Shown here: piece after piece, positions 8,178-17,167 of the stretch
Layout of the letters: every line of letters starts with the position of its first letter
Numbering within the stretch: position 1 is the first letter of the stretch
Source: an uncultured Desulfovibrionaceae bacterium
GTDB lineage: Bacteria; Desulfobacterota; Desulfovibrionia; Desulfovibrionales; Desulfovibrionaceae
Length of the DNA stretch: 50,377 bases
Assembly (NCBI GenBank): GCA_944325325.1
Contig: CALUZP010000110.1
Location: forward strand, 1 to 50,377
Reading direction: 5' to 3'
Program-made: the position numbers and the translations under genes
The notes under the pieces: generated by a model
What the model was told of the DNA's origin: nothing
Databases searched by the model: none
What the model saw: only the letters and a program-made list of their open reading frames with translations

Positions 8178-9392
8178 ATGCGTATTCTGGTGCAAAAATT
8201 CGGCGGCACCTCGGTTGCGGACATCGATCGGCTGAATATGGTGCGCGAAAAGGTCATGGCAGCGCTGGATCGCGGCTACAAGGTGGTTGTGGTGCTTTCG
8301 GCGCGGGCCGGAAAAACCAACAAACTGCTTGCGCAGGCTGCCCGCTGGGCCGATGAGCCGGATCCTGCCGAGGTGGATTCCCTGCTTTCCACCGGAGAGC
8401 AGGCTTCCGTCACGTTGTTCAGCATGCTGCTCAAGGGACACGGCATCAAGGCCCGTTCCGTGCTGGGCTGGCAGATCCCCATTACCACGGACGACGCCTT
8501 TGGCTCAGCGCGCATCCACTCCATTGACGGCGATCATCTGCGCCGGATGCTTGAAACGTATGACGTGCTGGTTGTGGCTGGTTTTCAGGGGGTTACCGAA
8601 GACGGCCGCATTACGACGCTCGGTCGTGGAGGATCGGACACTTCGGCCGTAGCCCTGGCCGCAGCGCTGGGATCGTGCGAGTGCGAAATTTATACTGACG
8701 TGGACGGCGTGTACACCACAGACCCGAATCTGTGTTCCACAGCCCGCAAGCTGGATCGCATCTGCTACGACGAGATGCTGGAGATGGCTTCCATGGGGGC
8801 CAAGGTCCTGCAAATCCGTTCCGTGGAGTTTGCCAAGAAATATAACGTGCCCGTGCACGTCCGCTCGACGTTCAACAACAATCCCGGAACCATGGTTGTT
8901 CAGGAGGATCCCGCAATGGAAGCTGTGCTTGTTTCCGGCATCGCCTATGATAAGGACCAGGCCCTCATTTCTCTGACCGGCGTGCCGGATCGGCCCGGCA
9001 TTTCTGCCACACTGTTCACCCCTCTGGCCAAGGAAGGCATTGTGGTGGATATGATTATCCAGACGGCCAGCCGCAACGGCCGTGCCGACATGGCTTTCAC
9101 CGTGCCCCGCAAGAGTCTGGAAAAGACCGTGAAGCTGATGGAAAGCCTGCACGACATCATTGACAACCAGGGCATTGAAACTTCGGCCAAGGTTTCCAAG
9201 GTGTCCGTCATCGGTGTGGGCATGCGCAACCACACGGGGGTGGCCTCCAAGGCGTTTGACGCGCTGAGCAAGGAAAATATCAACATCCTCATGATCAGCA
9301 CCTCTGAAATCAAGATTTCCTGCCTGATCGAGGAAAAATACACCGAACTTGCCGTGAGCACCCTGCACGACGTCTTTGAACTGGGCAAGTAG
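8178..9392 (+). CDS. lysC: Aspartate kinase
   Basis: This 404-residue monofunctional aspartokinase phosphorylates aspartate, the first step towards lysine, threonine, methionine and diaminopimelate. The N-terminal kinase domain shows KFGGTSV (8-14), STGEQ, and the nucleotide/aspartate segments TTLGRGGSDTSAVALA and EIYTDVDGVYTTDP. The C-terminal third holds two ACT regulatory domains (roughly 265-400; SLTGVPDRPGISATLF and SVIGVGMRNHTGVA), so feedback inhibition is expected. The ATG follows AAGGAAAG. It is co-directional with tsaE and ended by a terminator. Confidence 0.96.
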   Translation: MRILVQKFGGTSVADIDRLNMVREKVMAALDRGYKVVVVLSARAGKTNKLLAQAARWADEPDPAEVDSLLSTGEQASVTLFSMLLKGHGIKARSVLGWQIPITTDDAFGSARIHSIDGDHLRRMLETYDVLVVAGFQGVTEDGRITTLGRGGSDTSAVALAAALGSCECEIYTDVDGVYTTDPNLCSTARKLDRICYDEMLEMASMGAKVLQIRSVEFAKKYNVPVHVRSTFNNNPGTMVVQEDPAMEAVLVSGIAYDKDQALISLTGVPDRPGISATLFTPLAKEGIVVDMIIQTASRNGRADMAFTVPRKSLEKTVKLMESLHDIIDNQGIETSAKVSKVSVIGVGMRNHTGVASKAFDALSKENINILMISTSEIKISCLIEEKYTELAVSTLHDVFELGK

Positions 9393-9408
9393 CCCCAGGT
9401 CTCTCGTG

Positions 9409-9455
9409 TCTGCGGCGTCCTTTCCTGGTGGAGGGGCGCCGCAGATACGTTTGTC
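9409..9455 (+). terminator. Intrinsic terminator after lysC
   Basis: TCTGCGGCG (9409-9417) pairs perfectly with CGCCGCAGA (9437-9445), followed by a short T-containing tail (TACGTTTGTCT). Confidence 0.65.
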
Positions 9456-9549
9456 TCCCCGGAAGGCCGAGGGGAAAGGCCGTCGTCGTGCGGCAGAAAC
9501 GGACGTCCCCACGCGTGTCGGAAAGGGGGTTGCGGGGGCGGAGCGGCGC

Positions 9550-10119
9550 TCAACGCGGCAGGAGCCCCCCCTGATCGAGCATCAGGCGTACCACCGGCGA
9601 TACGCTTTCAGGCAGCGTCCGGACGAGCCCGGACATCTCGTCGGCATCCAGAAGCATGTCCTGGCCGGCAGAAAGGTATGGCTGCACAGGCCCCCCGCGA
9701 AACAGCGTCAGGCATGCCCGACCGAACCGTGATGACGGGAGAACCGAGGCAAGCGTTCCCGGCGGGTAGGTAGCGAACAGGCGCAGCCGGGGCGTCTCCA
9801 CACCAAAGACGGCAAACAGGCGACGTGCGGCGTCAAGCGGCGTTTCACCAACCTGCAGCGGGCCAAGGACGGGCAGTTCCCACAGGCCCGGGAACAGGGC
9901 ATCTTCGGCCTGTGCCCGGCGCAGCACCACGCGCGGTTCGCCTCGGCGGTTTCCGCTGACCAGCAGCGACGCGCCGACAAAACGCCATGCAAGCCCTGTC
10001 CGGGGGGCAGACTTCCGGCTGGTGACCAGCAGGGGCCTGCCGTGCGTGTCCAAACATTCCACGGCATCCGGGGCGAGCTCCGGAGGCCGGATAAAGGGGG
10101 AAAACGGGTGCCATTGCAT
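9550..10119 (-). CDS. Nudix-fold protein similar to the MutY C-terminal domain, degenerate Nudix box
   Basis: This 189-residue protein carries one recognisable domain. RRAQAEDALFPGLWELPVLGPLQ matches the 'FPGLWELP' strand typical of Nudix folds and of the 8-oxoG-recognising C-terminal domain of MutY. The following Nudix box GETPLDAARRLFAVFG lacks the REUXEE glutamates needed for metal binding, so hydrolase activity is doubtful. The ATG at 10119 gives the best start. Upstream in-frame codons would run antisense through the rimI-like gene. It is divergent from the acetyltransferase, with the 5' ends overlapping slightly. Function is unknown; a binding or regulatory role is inference. Confidence 0.6.
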   Translation of the reverse strand: MQWHPFSPFIRPPELAPDAVECLDTHGRPLLVTSRKSAPRTGLAWRFVGASLLVSGNRRGEPRVVLRRAQAEDALFPGLWELPVLGPLQVGETPLDAARRLFAVFGVETPRLRLFATYPPGTLASVLPSSRFGRACLTLFRGGPVQPYLSAGQDMLLDADEMSGLVRTLPESVSPVVRLMLDQGGLLPR

Positions 10120-10572
10120 GCCGGGACCGCTCCATATTGTTGCAGGCGCCTTGCCAGGGACTTCGCACCAGCCCTTGCGGAACTGGAGGCGCTGTGCTTT
10201 GCGCATCCGTGGTCTGAAGTCGAAATGGCTACAGCCTTTGACCAGCCGGCGTTTCATGCCTACGGGCTGGTTGACGGCAACGATGCGCTGCTTGCCTACA
10301 TCACCCTGTACCATATTGCCGATGAACTGGAAATCATCAATATTGCCGTCCGTCCGGACGCCCGCCGCCAGGGGCTTGGCTGGCAGCTTCTTGATCACGC
10401 CTTGCGCGAGGAAGTCAAACTGGGCATACTGACCATGTTCTTGGAAGTACGGACAAGCAACATGCCTGCCATCAGACTCTATGAGCGAGCCGGTTTCCGG
10501 CCTGTAGGGCGTCGCCGCGGCTATTACACCGCTCCCGTTGAGGACGGGCTTGTCTATGAAAAGCGGCTGTAA
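10108..10572 (+). CDS. rimI: GNAT acetyltransferase, RimI-like
   Basis: The encoded protein of about 154 residues is a GNAT N-acetyltransferase. The features LEALCFAHPWSE near the N-terminus, ELEIINIAVRPDARRQGLGWQLLDHAL (acetyl-CoA pyrophosphate loop), LEVRTSNMPAIRLYERAGF and the RRGYYTAP ending match RimI, the ribosomal protein S18 N-terminal acetyltransferase. The start is uncertain. GTG at 10108 has an AAGGGGG sequence upstream, while TTG at 10114 or ATG at 10042 are alternatives. The gene overlaps the 5' end of the divergent Nudix gene by about 12 nt with this choice. It is followed 27 nt later by tpiA. Confidence 0.8.
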   Translation: MPLHAGTAPYCCRRLARDFAPALAELEALCFAHPWSEVEMATAFDQPAFHAYGLVDGNDALLAYITLYHIADELEIINIAVRPDARRQGLGWQLLDHALREEVKLGILTMFLEVRTSNMPAIRLYERAGFRPVGRRRGYYTAPVEDGLVYEKRL

Positions 10573-10599
10573 GGCCGTGCAGCTGGAGGAAGATCATTC

Positions 10600-11352
10600 A
10601 TGCGTACGCTGATTGCTGCCAACTGGAAAATGTTCAAGACCCGCGCGGAAGCGCAACAGACAGCCCGTGAACTGATTGCACTGATGCAGGACGACTGGCC
10701 CGCAGAACGGGATGTTGTGCTATTTGCCCCGTTCACGGCGCTGGCCGCCACCGCCGAAGCCGTGGCAGGCTCTCCGGTGGCCGTGGGCGCCCAGGATGTC
10801 TATCCGGCGGCGGAGGGGGCTTTTACCGGGGAAATCTCTCCAGGTATGATTCTTGATTGCGGCGCCTCATGGGTGATTGCCGGCCACTCCGAACGGCGGC
10901 ATATCCTTGGTGAATCGGCGTCCTTTGTGGGGAAAAAGACAGCGTTTGCGCTGGAGGCGGGACTTTCAGTCATGCTCTGCATCGGCGAAACGCTGGAAGA
11001 GCGCGAGGCAGACAAGCTCGAGGCCGTCCTGCGCGCACAGCTTGAACAGGCTGTGCGCGGCCTTTCGGCTGACGCCTGCCTCAAGGGGCTTGCCGTAGCC
11101 TATGAGCCGGTTTGGGCCATCGGGACAGGCAAGGTGGCTTCTGAGGCGGATATCCTGGAAGCCCATGCGATGGTGCGCAATATTCTGGGAGTGATTCTGG
11201 GTTCTACGGCCGGAAGCCTGCCTATTTTGTATGGCGGCAGCGTCAAGCCCGAGAACGCGTCGTCGATTCTTGCCCTTGACAATGTCAATGGTCTTCTGGT
11301 AGGTGGAGCTTCTTTAAGGGCGGAAAGTTTTAGTAAAATTATCCGGGCCTGA
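10600..11352 (+). CDS. tpiA: Triosephosphate isomerase
   Basis: The 250-residue TIM-barrel enzyme interconverts dihydroxyacetone phosphate and glyceraldehyde 3-phosphate. The active site is intact: K10 (AANWKMF), H96 (AGHSERR) and E169 (AYEPVWAIGTG), together with the phosphate-binding LYGGSVKPEN. The start has GGAGGAAG upstream. It sits between the rimI-like gene and secG, all on the plus strand. The tpiA-secG pairing is common in bacteria. Confidence 0.97.
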   Translation: MRTLIAANWKMFKTRAEAQQTARELIALMQDDWPAERDVVLFAPFTALAATAEAVAGSPVAVGAQDVYPAAEGAFTGEISPGMILDCGASWVIAGHSERRHILGESASFVGKKTAFALEAGLSVMLCIGETLEEREADKLEAVLRAQLEQAVRGLSADACLKGLAVAYEPVWAIGTGKVASEADILEAHAMVRNILGVILGSTAGSLPILYGGSVKPENASSILALDNVNGLLVGGASLRAESFSKIIRA

Positions 11353-11362
11353 TCGCCGCGCG

Positions 11363-11380
11363 TGTCCGCAGCTGCGGACA
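11363..11380. repeat. 18-bp perfect palindrome between tpiA and secG
   Basis: TGTCCGCAGCTGCGGACA reads the same on both strands without a spacer. It lies 11 nt after tpiA and about 80 nt before secG. A second, shorter GC palindrome (CGCCGCGCGGCG) follows near 11430. It could be an operator or a processing hairpin; no tail of T residues follows, so it is not an obvious terminator. Confidence 0.5.
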
Positions 11381-11458
11381 TGCGTTCATTCGCGTCCGGA
11401 GCCTGAATATCATGCTGCGTTCTGTCGCGCCGCCGCGCGGCGGATCAAGGAGTTGCTA

Positions 11459-11929
11459 GTGGAAAGCCTTATCCTGTCCCTGCATGTGGTTGTCTGCGTG
11501 GTTCTTATAGTCCTTGTCCTGCTCCAGTCGGGCAAGGAAGGCATGGGCGTGATTTTCGGAGGCGGCAACGCTTCCGTGTTCGGAAGCTCTGGCGCCGGGG
11601 GCCTGCTCAGCAAGCTGACGGCGTTTGTAGCCCTCATTTTTGTCGCGACCTGCCTCAGCTATAACATCCTGACCAGCACGGCCTCCCAGCAGGAGTCGAC
11701 CATCCTGGATGTCCGTCTTGAAGAAGTGCCGGCGCAGGCTCCCGCCGCTGAGCCGGCCGCGCCCGCAGCACAGGCTCCGGCTGTTGAGGGCGCTGCTTCT
11801 GCCGCACAGCCCGCAGCACAGACTCCAGCTGCAGAACCGGCGGCTCCCGCCGAGCAGTCTGCCGTGCAGGCTCCGGATGCCGGACAGCCTGAGCCCGCGG
11901 CACAGCAGAATCCTGCCTCTGCCAACTGA
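11459..11929 (+). CDS. secG: Protein translocase subunit SecG with long Ala/Pro-rich tail
   Basis: The product has 156 residues. The N-terminal 80 are a standard SecG: a first membrane helix (SLHVVVCVVLIVLVLLQ), the SGKEGMGVIFGGGNASVFGSSGAGGLLSK loop, and a second helix (LTAFVALIFVATCLSYNIL). SecG assists SecYEG channel function in the inner membrane. About 65 further residues form a low-complexity Ala/Pro/Gln/Glu tail with repeated APAAEPAAPA-type units. The GTG at 11459 is chosen because AAGGAG ends 6 nt upstream; a TTG at 11453 directly abuts that sequence. A terminator follows. Confidence 0.93.
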   Translation: MESLILSLHVVVCVVLIVLVLLQSGKEGMGVIFGGGNASVFGSSGAGGLLSKLTAFVALIFVATCLSYNILTSTASQQESTILDVRLEEVPAQAPAAEPAAPAAQAPAVEGAASAAQPAAQTPAAEPAAPAEQSAVQAPDAGQPEPAAQQNPASAN

Positions 11930-11951
11930 CGTGCCGCTAAAGCAATTATAG

Positions 11952-12004
11952 AACGCGAAGGACTTTATCGCATGATGTGCGATGAAGCCTTTCGCGTTTT
12001 TCTG
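11952..12004 (+). terminator. Intrinsic terminator after secG
   Basis: AACGCGAAGG (11952-11961) pairs with CCTTTCGCGTT (11988-11998, one bulge). An inner TCGCA/TGCGA stem and a TTTTTC tail support it. Confidence 0.75.
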
Positions 12005-12116
12005 TTGCCATGGTGGCGGACAAAACAGCGCTGAGAGCGGTGCTTGCACAGGATGCCGCTCTCTGGTACCTTTACACATTCCTTTTCACCGCAACACCAT
12101 TCAGGGGACATCCGCA

Positions 12117-12860
12117 ATGAAAAAGTTTTCTCTTCTTGCCGCGGCTGCCATGCTTGCCGTGGTCCTGCTCCCGGTCAGCGGCCAGGCCAAGTCCTATATC
12201 AATGGGATTGACGCCAACTATCCGCCTCATGCCTATGTTGACGAAACGGGCAAGCCCGCCGGCTTCGACGTGGAGGCTCTGGACTGGATTGCCAAGAAAA
12301 TGGGGTTTGAAGTCAAGCATCAGCCCATGGACTGGGACGGGATCATTCCTGCCCTGCTGGCCAAGAAGATCGACATGGTCTGTTCCGGGATGAGTGTTTC
12401 CGAAGAGCGCAAGCGCAGCGTGACGTTCTCTGACCCCTACTGGTCCATCAAGAAGGTGTTTGTGGTCAAGAAGGGCACCAAGACAAGCGTGGACGAAATC
12501 CGCAAGGGCAACAAGCGCGTAGGTGTCCAGCGCGGCACCAACGAGCACGAACTGCTTGAAAAGGAAGTGGAAAACAAGACTTCCAACTTCACTCTGCGTT
12601 TCTATGACTCCGGCCCCATGGCTATTGAAGACCTGCTGAATGGCCGTGCCGACGCCGTGGCCATGGACAGCGCTCCGGCCAACGACGCCATCGCCAAGGG
12701 CAAGCCTGTTGAGATCGTCGGCGAATTTGCTCCGAACGATGACTTTGCTGTGGCGACGCGCAACGAGGATCAGGAACTGCGTGACACGCTCAACAAGGGC
12801 TTTAAGCTGCTGATGGCCGATCCCTACTGGAAGGAACTGCAGGCCAAGTACTTCAAATAA
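12117..12860 (+). CDS. Amino-acid ABC transporter periplasmic binding protein (family 3)
   Basis: This 247-residue solute-binding protein has a signal peptide (KKFSLLAAAAMLAVVLLPVSGQA). The type II periplasmic fold of polar amino-acid binding proteins follows: GFDVEALDWIAKKMGFEVKHQPMDWDGIIPALLAKKIDMVCSGMSVSEERKRSVTFSDPYW is the family 3 signature region, and the C-terminal lobe ends with a repeated LLMADPYWKEL. The ATG at 12117 has AGGGG upstream. It is the first gene of a four-gene transporter set (binding protein, permease, ATPase, permease). The hairpin right after the gene may give it higher mRNA levels than the membrane genes. The exact amino acid cannot be told. Confidence 0.9.
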   Translation: MKKFSLLAAAAMLAVVLLPVSGQAKSYINGIDANYPPHAYVDETGKPAGFDVEALDWIAKKMGFEVKHQPMDWDGIIPALLAKKIDMVCSGMSVSEERKRSVTFSDPYWSIKKVFVVKKGTKTSVDEIRKGNKRVGVQRGTNEHELLEKEVENKTSNFTLRFYDSGPMAIEDLLNGRADAVAMDSAPANDAIAKGKPVEIVGEFAPNDDFAVATRNEDQELRDTLNKGFKLLMADPYWKELQAKYFK

Positions 12861-12877
12861 CCGGATGGAAGTTGTAC

Positions 12878-12905
12878 GCCGCGCCCCTTTTTCCCGGGGC
12901 GCGGC
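12878..12905 (+). terminator. Strong intercistronic hairpin between binding protein and permease
   Basis: GCCGCGCCCC (12878-12887) pairs perfectly with GGGGCGCGGC (12896-12905). No poly-T tail follows. Such hairpins after binding-protein genes often stabilise the upstream mRNA or partly terminate transcription; which applies here is inference. Confidence 0.5.
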
Positions 12906-12996
12906 CTGTCCCGCGTGAAGCTTCCGGGGCCTCGCGCGGCATTGTTGCGCCCTTCCCCGGAGTGCTGGTTGCAGCCGTTTGTCTGCCGGAGCTTTC

Positions 12997-13692
12997 ATGA
13001 CCGAACTGTTGCTGGCGAAACTGTCCGTAATTCTCGACGCCCTCCCCTATATTCTTGAGGGAACGCTGGTAACCATTCTCACGGTTGCCGGTTCGCTGGC
13101 GCTGGGCTTTGTCGTGGGGGTTCCCATGGCCGTGCTGGAAGTGTACGGGCCCCGCTGGAGTCGTTGCCTGATCCGGACATATGTCTGGTTTTTCCGGGGC
13201 ATGCCCATTCTTCTGCTGCTGTTCCTGTTTTATTTTGGCCTGTTTGAGCTCATTGGCCTGAATCTTTCGACCATTGCCGCATCATGCCTGGTGCTGGGCA
13301 TGGCTTCGGCCGCCTATCAGTCCCAGATCTTTCGCGGATCGATCCAGAGCCTGCCTGCCGGGCAGCTGCGGGCGGCGCTGGCGCTTGGCATGCGCGAGTC
13401 CGAGGGGATTCTTTATATCGTGCTGCCACAGGCGCTGCGGCTTTCAATCCCCGGCTGGTCCAACGAATTTTCCATTCTGCTTAAGGATTCGGCCATGTGC
13501 TTTGTGCTGGGAACGCCTGAAATCATGGCCAGGACGCATTTTGTGGCTTCGCGCACCTATGAGCATCTGGCGCTGTATCTGACGGCTGGTGTCCTGTACT
13601 TCTGCATTACCCTGGTAGGTGTGAGCCTGCTGCGCTGCCTTGAACGCAAGGTCCGCATCCCGGGCTATGCTTCGGTTAACGGCTCCTTCTAG
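12997..13692 (+). CDS. Amino-acid ABC transporter permease (HisM/GlnP family), first copy
   Basis: This 231-residue inner-membrane permease has about five hydrophobic helices. The EAA loop lies in the second half (ALALGMRESEGILYIVLPQALRLSIPGWSNEF, roughly 129-160), which contacts the ATPase. The family segment RTYVWFFRGMPILLLLFLFYFG is also present. The ATG at 12997 has a GGAG upstream at good spacing; an upstream GTG would be preceded by no such site. It pairs with the second permease at 14519, so the channel is probably a heterodimer. Confidence 0.9.
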   Translation: MTELLLAKLSVILDALPYILEGTLVTILTVAGSLALGFVVGVPMAVLEVYGPRWSRCLIRTYVWFFRGMPILLLLFLFYFGLFELIGLNLSTIAASCLVLGMASAAYQSQIFRGSIQSLPAGQLRAALALGMRESEGILYIVLPQALRLSIPGWSNEFSILLKDSAMCFVLGTPEIMARTHFVASRTYEHLALYLTAGVLYFCITLVGVSLLRCLERKVRIPGYASVNGSF

Positions 13693-13724
13693 TCCGTCTG
13701 TCCATCCGTTTGAGGAATCCGTTC

Positions 13725-14498
13725 ATGACAGTTTCGCTTTCTCCTGTCCTTTCCGCCCGGCACATTTCCGTCAACCTTGGCGGCAAGCAGATTCTTGACG
13801 ACGTGTCGATCGATGTGTCGCCGGGCGAACTCAAGGTCCTTATCGGCCCTTCTGGCGCGGGCAAGAGCACGTTTTTGCAGTGCCTCAATTTTCTGATTCC
13901 TCCGGACACGGGGATCATCAGTCTTGAATCGCATGAAATTGATGCCAAAAATCCGCGTGCGCTGAGTCTCTACCGCCGGCAGGTCGGGATGATTTTTCAG
14001 GACTTCAATCTGTTTGATCATCTGACGGCGGTGGATAACGTAGCTATTGCTCTGCGCAAGGTGGCCGGCCTGTCGCGCGATGAGGCGCGCCGGCGGGCCA
14101 TGGCTGAACTGGACCGGGTCGGGCTGTCGCAGAAGTCGGGCCTGTACCCGGCGGAACTTTCCGGCGGGCAGAAGCAGCGTGTAGCCATTGCCCGGGCGCT
14201 GGCCATGGATCCTAAAGTCATGCTGCTTGACGAGCCCACTTCAGCGCTGGATCCGGAGCTCGTGGGCGAGGTTTTGGCGGTCATTCGTGATCTTGCCGCA
14301 GGGGGCATGACCATGATCATGGCCACCCACCAGATGGATTTTGCGCAGGCCTTGGCAACGGAAATCCTGTTCATGGAGCAGGGACGCATCATCGAGCAGG
14401 GTTCTCCGGCCGAACTGCTGGCCCCCGGCTCGGGAACCCGTACGGGCGACTTCTGCCGCCGCCTGCTGGATGCCGCCCCTGCTGCGGCAAAGGACTGA
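13725..14498 (+). CDS. Amino-acid ABC transporter ATP-binding protein
   Basis: The 257-residue ATPase belongs to the polar amino-acid uptake group (GlnQ/HisP-like). It has Walker A GPSGAGKST, the Q-loop IFQDFNLFDHLT, signature LSGGQKQRVAIARAL, Walker B VMLLDEPTSALDPE and the switch His in MATHQMDFAQ. The ATG at 13725 has TGAGGA upstream; a TTG at 13710 overlaps that site. It lies between the two permease genes and overlaps neither. Confidence 0.94.
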   Translation: MTVSLSPVLSARHISVNLGGKQILDDVSIDVSPGELKVLIGPSGAGKSTFLQCLNFLIPPDTGIISLESHEIDAKNPRALSLYRRQVGMIFQDFNLFDHLTAVDNVAIALRKVAGLSRDEARRRAMAELDRVGLSQKSGLYPAELSGGQKQRVAIARALAMDPKVMLLDEPTSALDPELVGEVLAVIRDLAAGGMTMIMATHQMDFAQALATEILFMEQGRIIEQGSPAELLAPGSGTRTGDFCRRLLDAAPAAAKD

Positions 14499-14518
14499 CC
14501 GTGCAGGAGCTGACTGAA

Positions 14519-15184
14519 ATGTCGTTTATTGTCGACAGGGTCATCCCGGCGCTGAATGACGGGTTGATCATGTCGCTGGCGCTTATTGTGCCGTCGTCGA
14601 CCATCGGCTTTGTGCTGGGCGTCTGCACCGGGGTGGCCAGGGTGTTTGGTCCCCGCTGGCTGCGCAGCCTTGGCAACGCCTTCACGACGCTGTTCCGAGG
14701 AGTGCCGCTCGTCGTGCAGCTGATGATCCTGTATTTCGGCCTGCCCAACCTTGGCATCTACCTGGAGCCGTATGCCGCCTCGGTAATCGGCTTTATCCTG
14801 TGCACAGGCGCGTACCAGTCCGAGTATGTGCGTGGTGCGCTTCTGTCTATCAAGCAGGGGCAGATCAAGGCCGCCTCCGCCCTGGGCTTTACCCGCCTGC
14901 AGACCATTCTGTGGATTGTCGCGCCACAGGCTGCCCGGCGTGCCCTGCCCGGTTGCGGCAACGAGATTATCTACCTGATCAAGTATTCGTCGCTTGCCTA
15001 CGTCATTTCCTGCATCGAGCTGACCGGAGAGGCCAAAATCCTTGTATCGCGCACCTTCCGTCCTACGGAAGTCTACCTGGCGGCCGGCGTCTACTATCTG
15101 GTCATGGTCAGCGCGGCCACCTGGATCCTGCACAAGCTTGAAGAACGCTTTGCCGTTCCCGGTTTTTGCGGCGCTAAAAAGTAG
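14519..15184 (+). CDS. Amino-acid ABC transporter permease (HisQ/GlnP family), second copy
   Basis: This permease of 221 residues has about five membrane helices and the EAA loop [35 protein letters not shown] (roughly 119-153). The protein resembles the first permease in layout but is clearly a different paralogue. The ATG at 14519 has AGGAG 9 nt upstream. A GTG at 14501, 3 nt after the ATPase stop and also preceded by AAGGA, would add six residues and cannot be excluded. lepA follows 25 nt later, but this is likely coincidental read-through rather than a functional link. Confidence 0.88.
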   Translation: MSFIVDRVIPALNDGLIMSLALIVPSSTIGFVLGVCTGVARVFGPRWLRSLGNAFTTLFRGVPLVVQLMILYFGLPNLGIYLEPYAASVIGFILCTGAYQSEYVRGALLSIKQGQIKAASALGFTRLQTILWIVAPQAARRALPGCGNEIIYLIKYSSLAYVISCIELTGEAKILVSRTFRPTEVYLAAGVYYLVMVSAATWILHKLEERFAVPGFCGAKK

Positions 15185-15209
15185 TCTTTTGCGGAGCAAC
15201 ACGATCGCC

Positions 15210-17015
15210 ATGCCCAAACAGGAACATATTCGTAACTTCTGCATTATCGCCCATATCGACCATGGCAAGTCGACCCTTGCCGACCGCATTCTGGAAAAGA
15301 CTCATCTTGTTTCGGAGCGCGAAAAACGCGATCAGTACCTGGATAAGATGGATCTTGAGCGCGAACGGGGCATCACCATCAAGGCCCAGAGCGTGCGCAT
15401 TCCCTATCAGGCTGAGGATGGAAAAACCTATATCCTGAACCTGATTGACACGCCGGGCCATGTGGACTTCAACTATGAAGTCTCCCGCTCCCTGGCCGCC
15501 TGTGAAGGCGCCCTGCTCGTTGTGGACGCCACCCAGGGGGTCGAGGCACAGACACTGGCCAACGTGTATCTTGCGCTGGATCACAATCACGAGATCATCC
15601 CGGTACTGAACAAGATCGATTTGCCCAGCGCCGATGTGGAACGGGTCAAAAAAGACATTGAGGAGTCCATCGGCCTCAACTGTGACGAGGCCCTGCCCGT
15701 CAGCGCGAAGACCGGCGAAGGCGTGGACGCCGTGCTTGAGGCCATTGTGCACCGCCTGCCCGCACCGGAAGGCGATCCGGACGCACCGCTGCGTGCGCTG
15801 ATTTTCGACTCGTGGTATGATTCATACCAGGGCGTTGTCACGCTGTTCCGCATTGAGGACGGCAGGCTGCGCCGGGGCGATCGGATCCGCCTGTTCGCCA
15901 CAGGCAAGGAATACGAAGTGACCAGGCTTGGCGTCTTCTCGCCGGAAAGCAAGGATATGGACAGCCTGGCGGCAGGCGAGGTCGGTTTCTTGTGCGCCAA
16001 TATCAAGGAGCTTGGCGACGCCAAGGTCGGCGACACCATCACGCTGGCGGACAATCCCTGTGCCGAGCCGGTTCCCGGCTTCAAGGAAGTCAAGCCGGTC
16101 GTCTTCTGCGGGCTGTACCCCTCGGATCCCAGCGATTACGAGGCGCTCAAAAGTGCCCTGGAAAAACTTCAGCTCAATGACGCGGCTTTTTCATGGGAGC
16201 CCGAGACCTCACAGGCACTGGGGTTCGGCTTCCGGTGCGGTTTTCTCGGACTGCTGCACATGGAAATCATCCAGGAGCGCCTGGAACGCGAGTTTATGGT
16301 CGATCTCATTGCCACCGCGCCGTCAGTCATCTACCGCGTGGAGACAACGGACGGCAAGGTTACCGAAATCGACAACCCGTCGCTGCTGCCCGACCCGTCG
16401 CGTATCGCTTCGCTTGCGGAACCGTACGTCCGTATCGACATTCATGTGCCTGGCGAATATGTGGGCAACGTCCTCAAACTGTGCGAGGAAAAGCGCGGCA
16501 TTCAGAAAAATTTGCACTACATGAGCACCAACCGCGTGGTCGTGACCTACGAGCTGCCGTTTGCAGAAATCGTGTACGATTTCTTTGATCGGCTCAAGTC
16601 GGCCACCCGCGGGTATGCCTCCATGGATTACGAGATGGTGGATTACAGGGCGTCCAATCTTGTGCGTCTGGATATCCTGCTCAATGGCGAGCCCGTGGAT
16701 GCCCTGTCGGTCATCGTGCACAAGGACCGTGCCTACCCTTATGGCCGCGCGCTGGCGCTCAAGCTCAAGCGGACCATTCCGCGCCAGCTCTTTGAAGTGG
16801 CCATTCAGGCAGCCATCGGACAGAAAATCATTGCGCGCGAGACGGTTTCGGCCCTGCGCAAGAATGTGACCGCCAAGTGCTACGGCGGTGACATCACCCG
16901 CAAGCGCAAGCTCCTTGAAAAACAGAAGGAAGGCAAGCGCCGCATGAAACGCATGGGCAATGTGGAGCTGCCGCAGGAAGCCTTCCTGGCAGCACTGCAG
17001 GTGAGCGACGAATAA
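15210..17015 (+). CDS. lepA: Elongation factor 4 (LepA)
   Basis: This 601-residue translational GTPase, associated with ribosome back-translocation and assembly, is complete. G1 is [10 protein letters not shown]2 [10 protein letters not shown]3 DTPGHVDF, G4 NKIDLP and G5 SAKTG. The LepA-specific C-terminal domain follows, ending in the basic [29 protein letters not shown] segment. The ATG at 15210 matches the usual N-terminus ([19 protein letters not shown]). A longer in-frame reading from 15042 would overlap the permease and is rejected. Only a distant GGAG precedes the start. Confidence 0.97.
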   Translation: MPKQEHIRNFCIIAHIDHGKSTLADRILEKTHLVSEREKRDQYLDKMDLERERGITIKAQSVRIPYQAEDGKTYILNLIDTPGHVDFNYEVSRSLAACEGALLVVDATQGVEAQTLANVYLALDHNHEIIPVLNKIDLPSADVERVKKDIEESIGLNCDEALPVSAKTGEGVDAVLEAIVHRLPAPEGDPDAPLRALIFDSWYDSYQGVVTLFRIEDGRLRRGDRIRLFATGKEYEVTRLGVFSPESKDMDSLAAGEVGFLCANIKELGDAKVGDTITLADNPCAEPVPGFKEVKPVVFCGLYPSDPSDYEALKSALEKLQLNDAAFSWEPETSQALGFGFRCGFLGLLHMEIIQERLEREFMVDLIATAPSVIYRVETTDGKVTEIDNPSLLPDPSRIASLAEPYVRIDIHVPGEYVGNVLKLCEEKRGIQKNLHYMSTNRVVVTYELPFAEIVYDFFDRLKSATRGYASMDYEMVDYRASNLVRLDILLNGEPVDALSVIVHKDRAYPYGRALALKLKRTIPRQLFEVAIQAAIGQKIIARETVSALRKNVTAKCYGGDITRKRKLLEKQKEGKRRMKRMGNVELPQEAFLAALQVSDE

Positions 17016-17167
17016 TCCCGCCGCTGCAGGCGGCACGGCAAATCTGTGTCCACAGATCTCGATGGAGAGAGGGCGGGCTGTCCCGCGGAGAGCGGGCCAC
17101 CTGCACGCCGCCTGCAAAGGGAGGCGCGGCTGCCGTGATGCAGAGGGCCGGTGCTGTGCCTTGGCCC

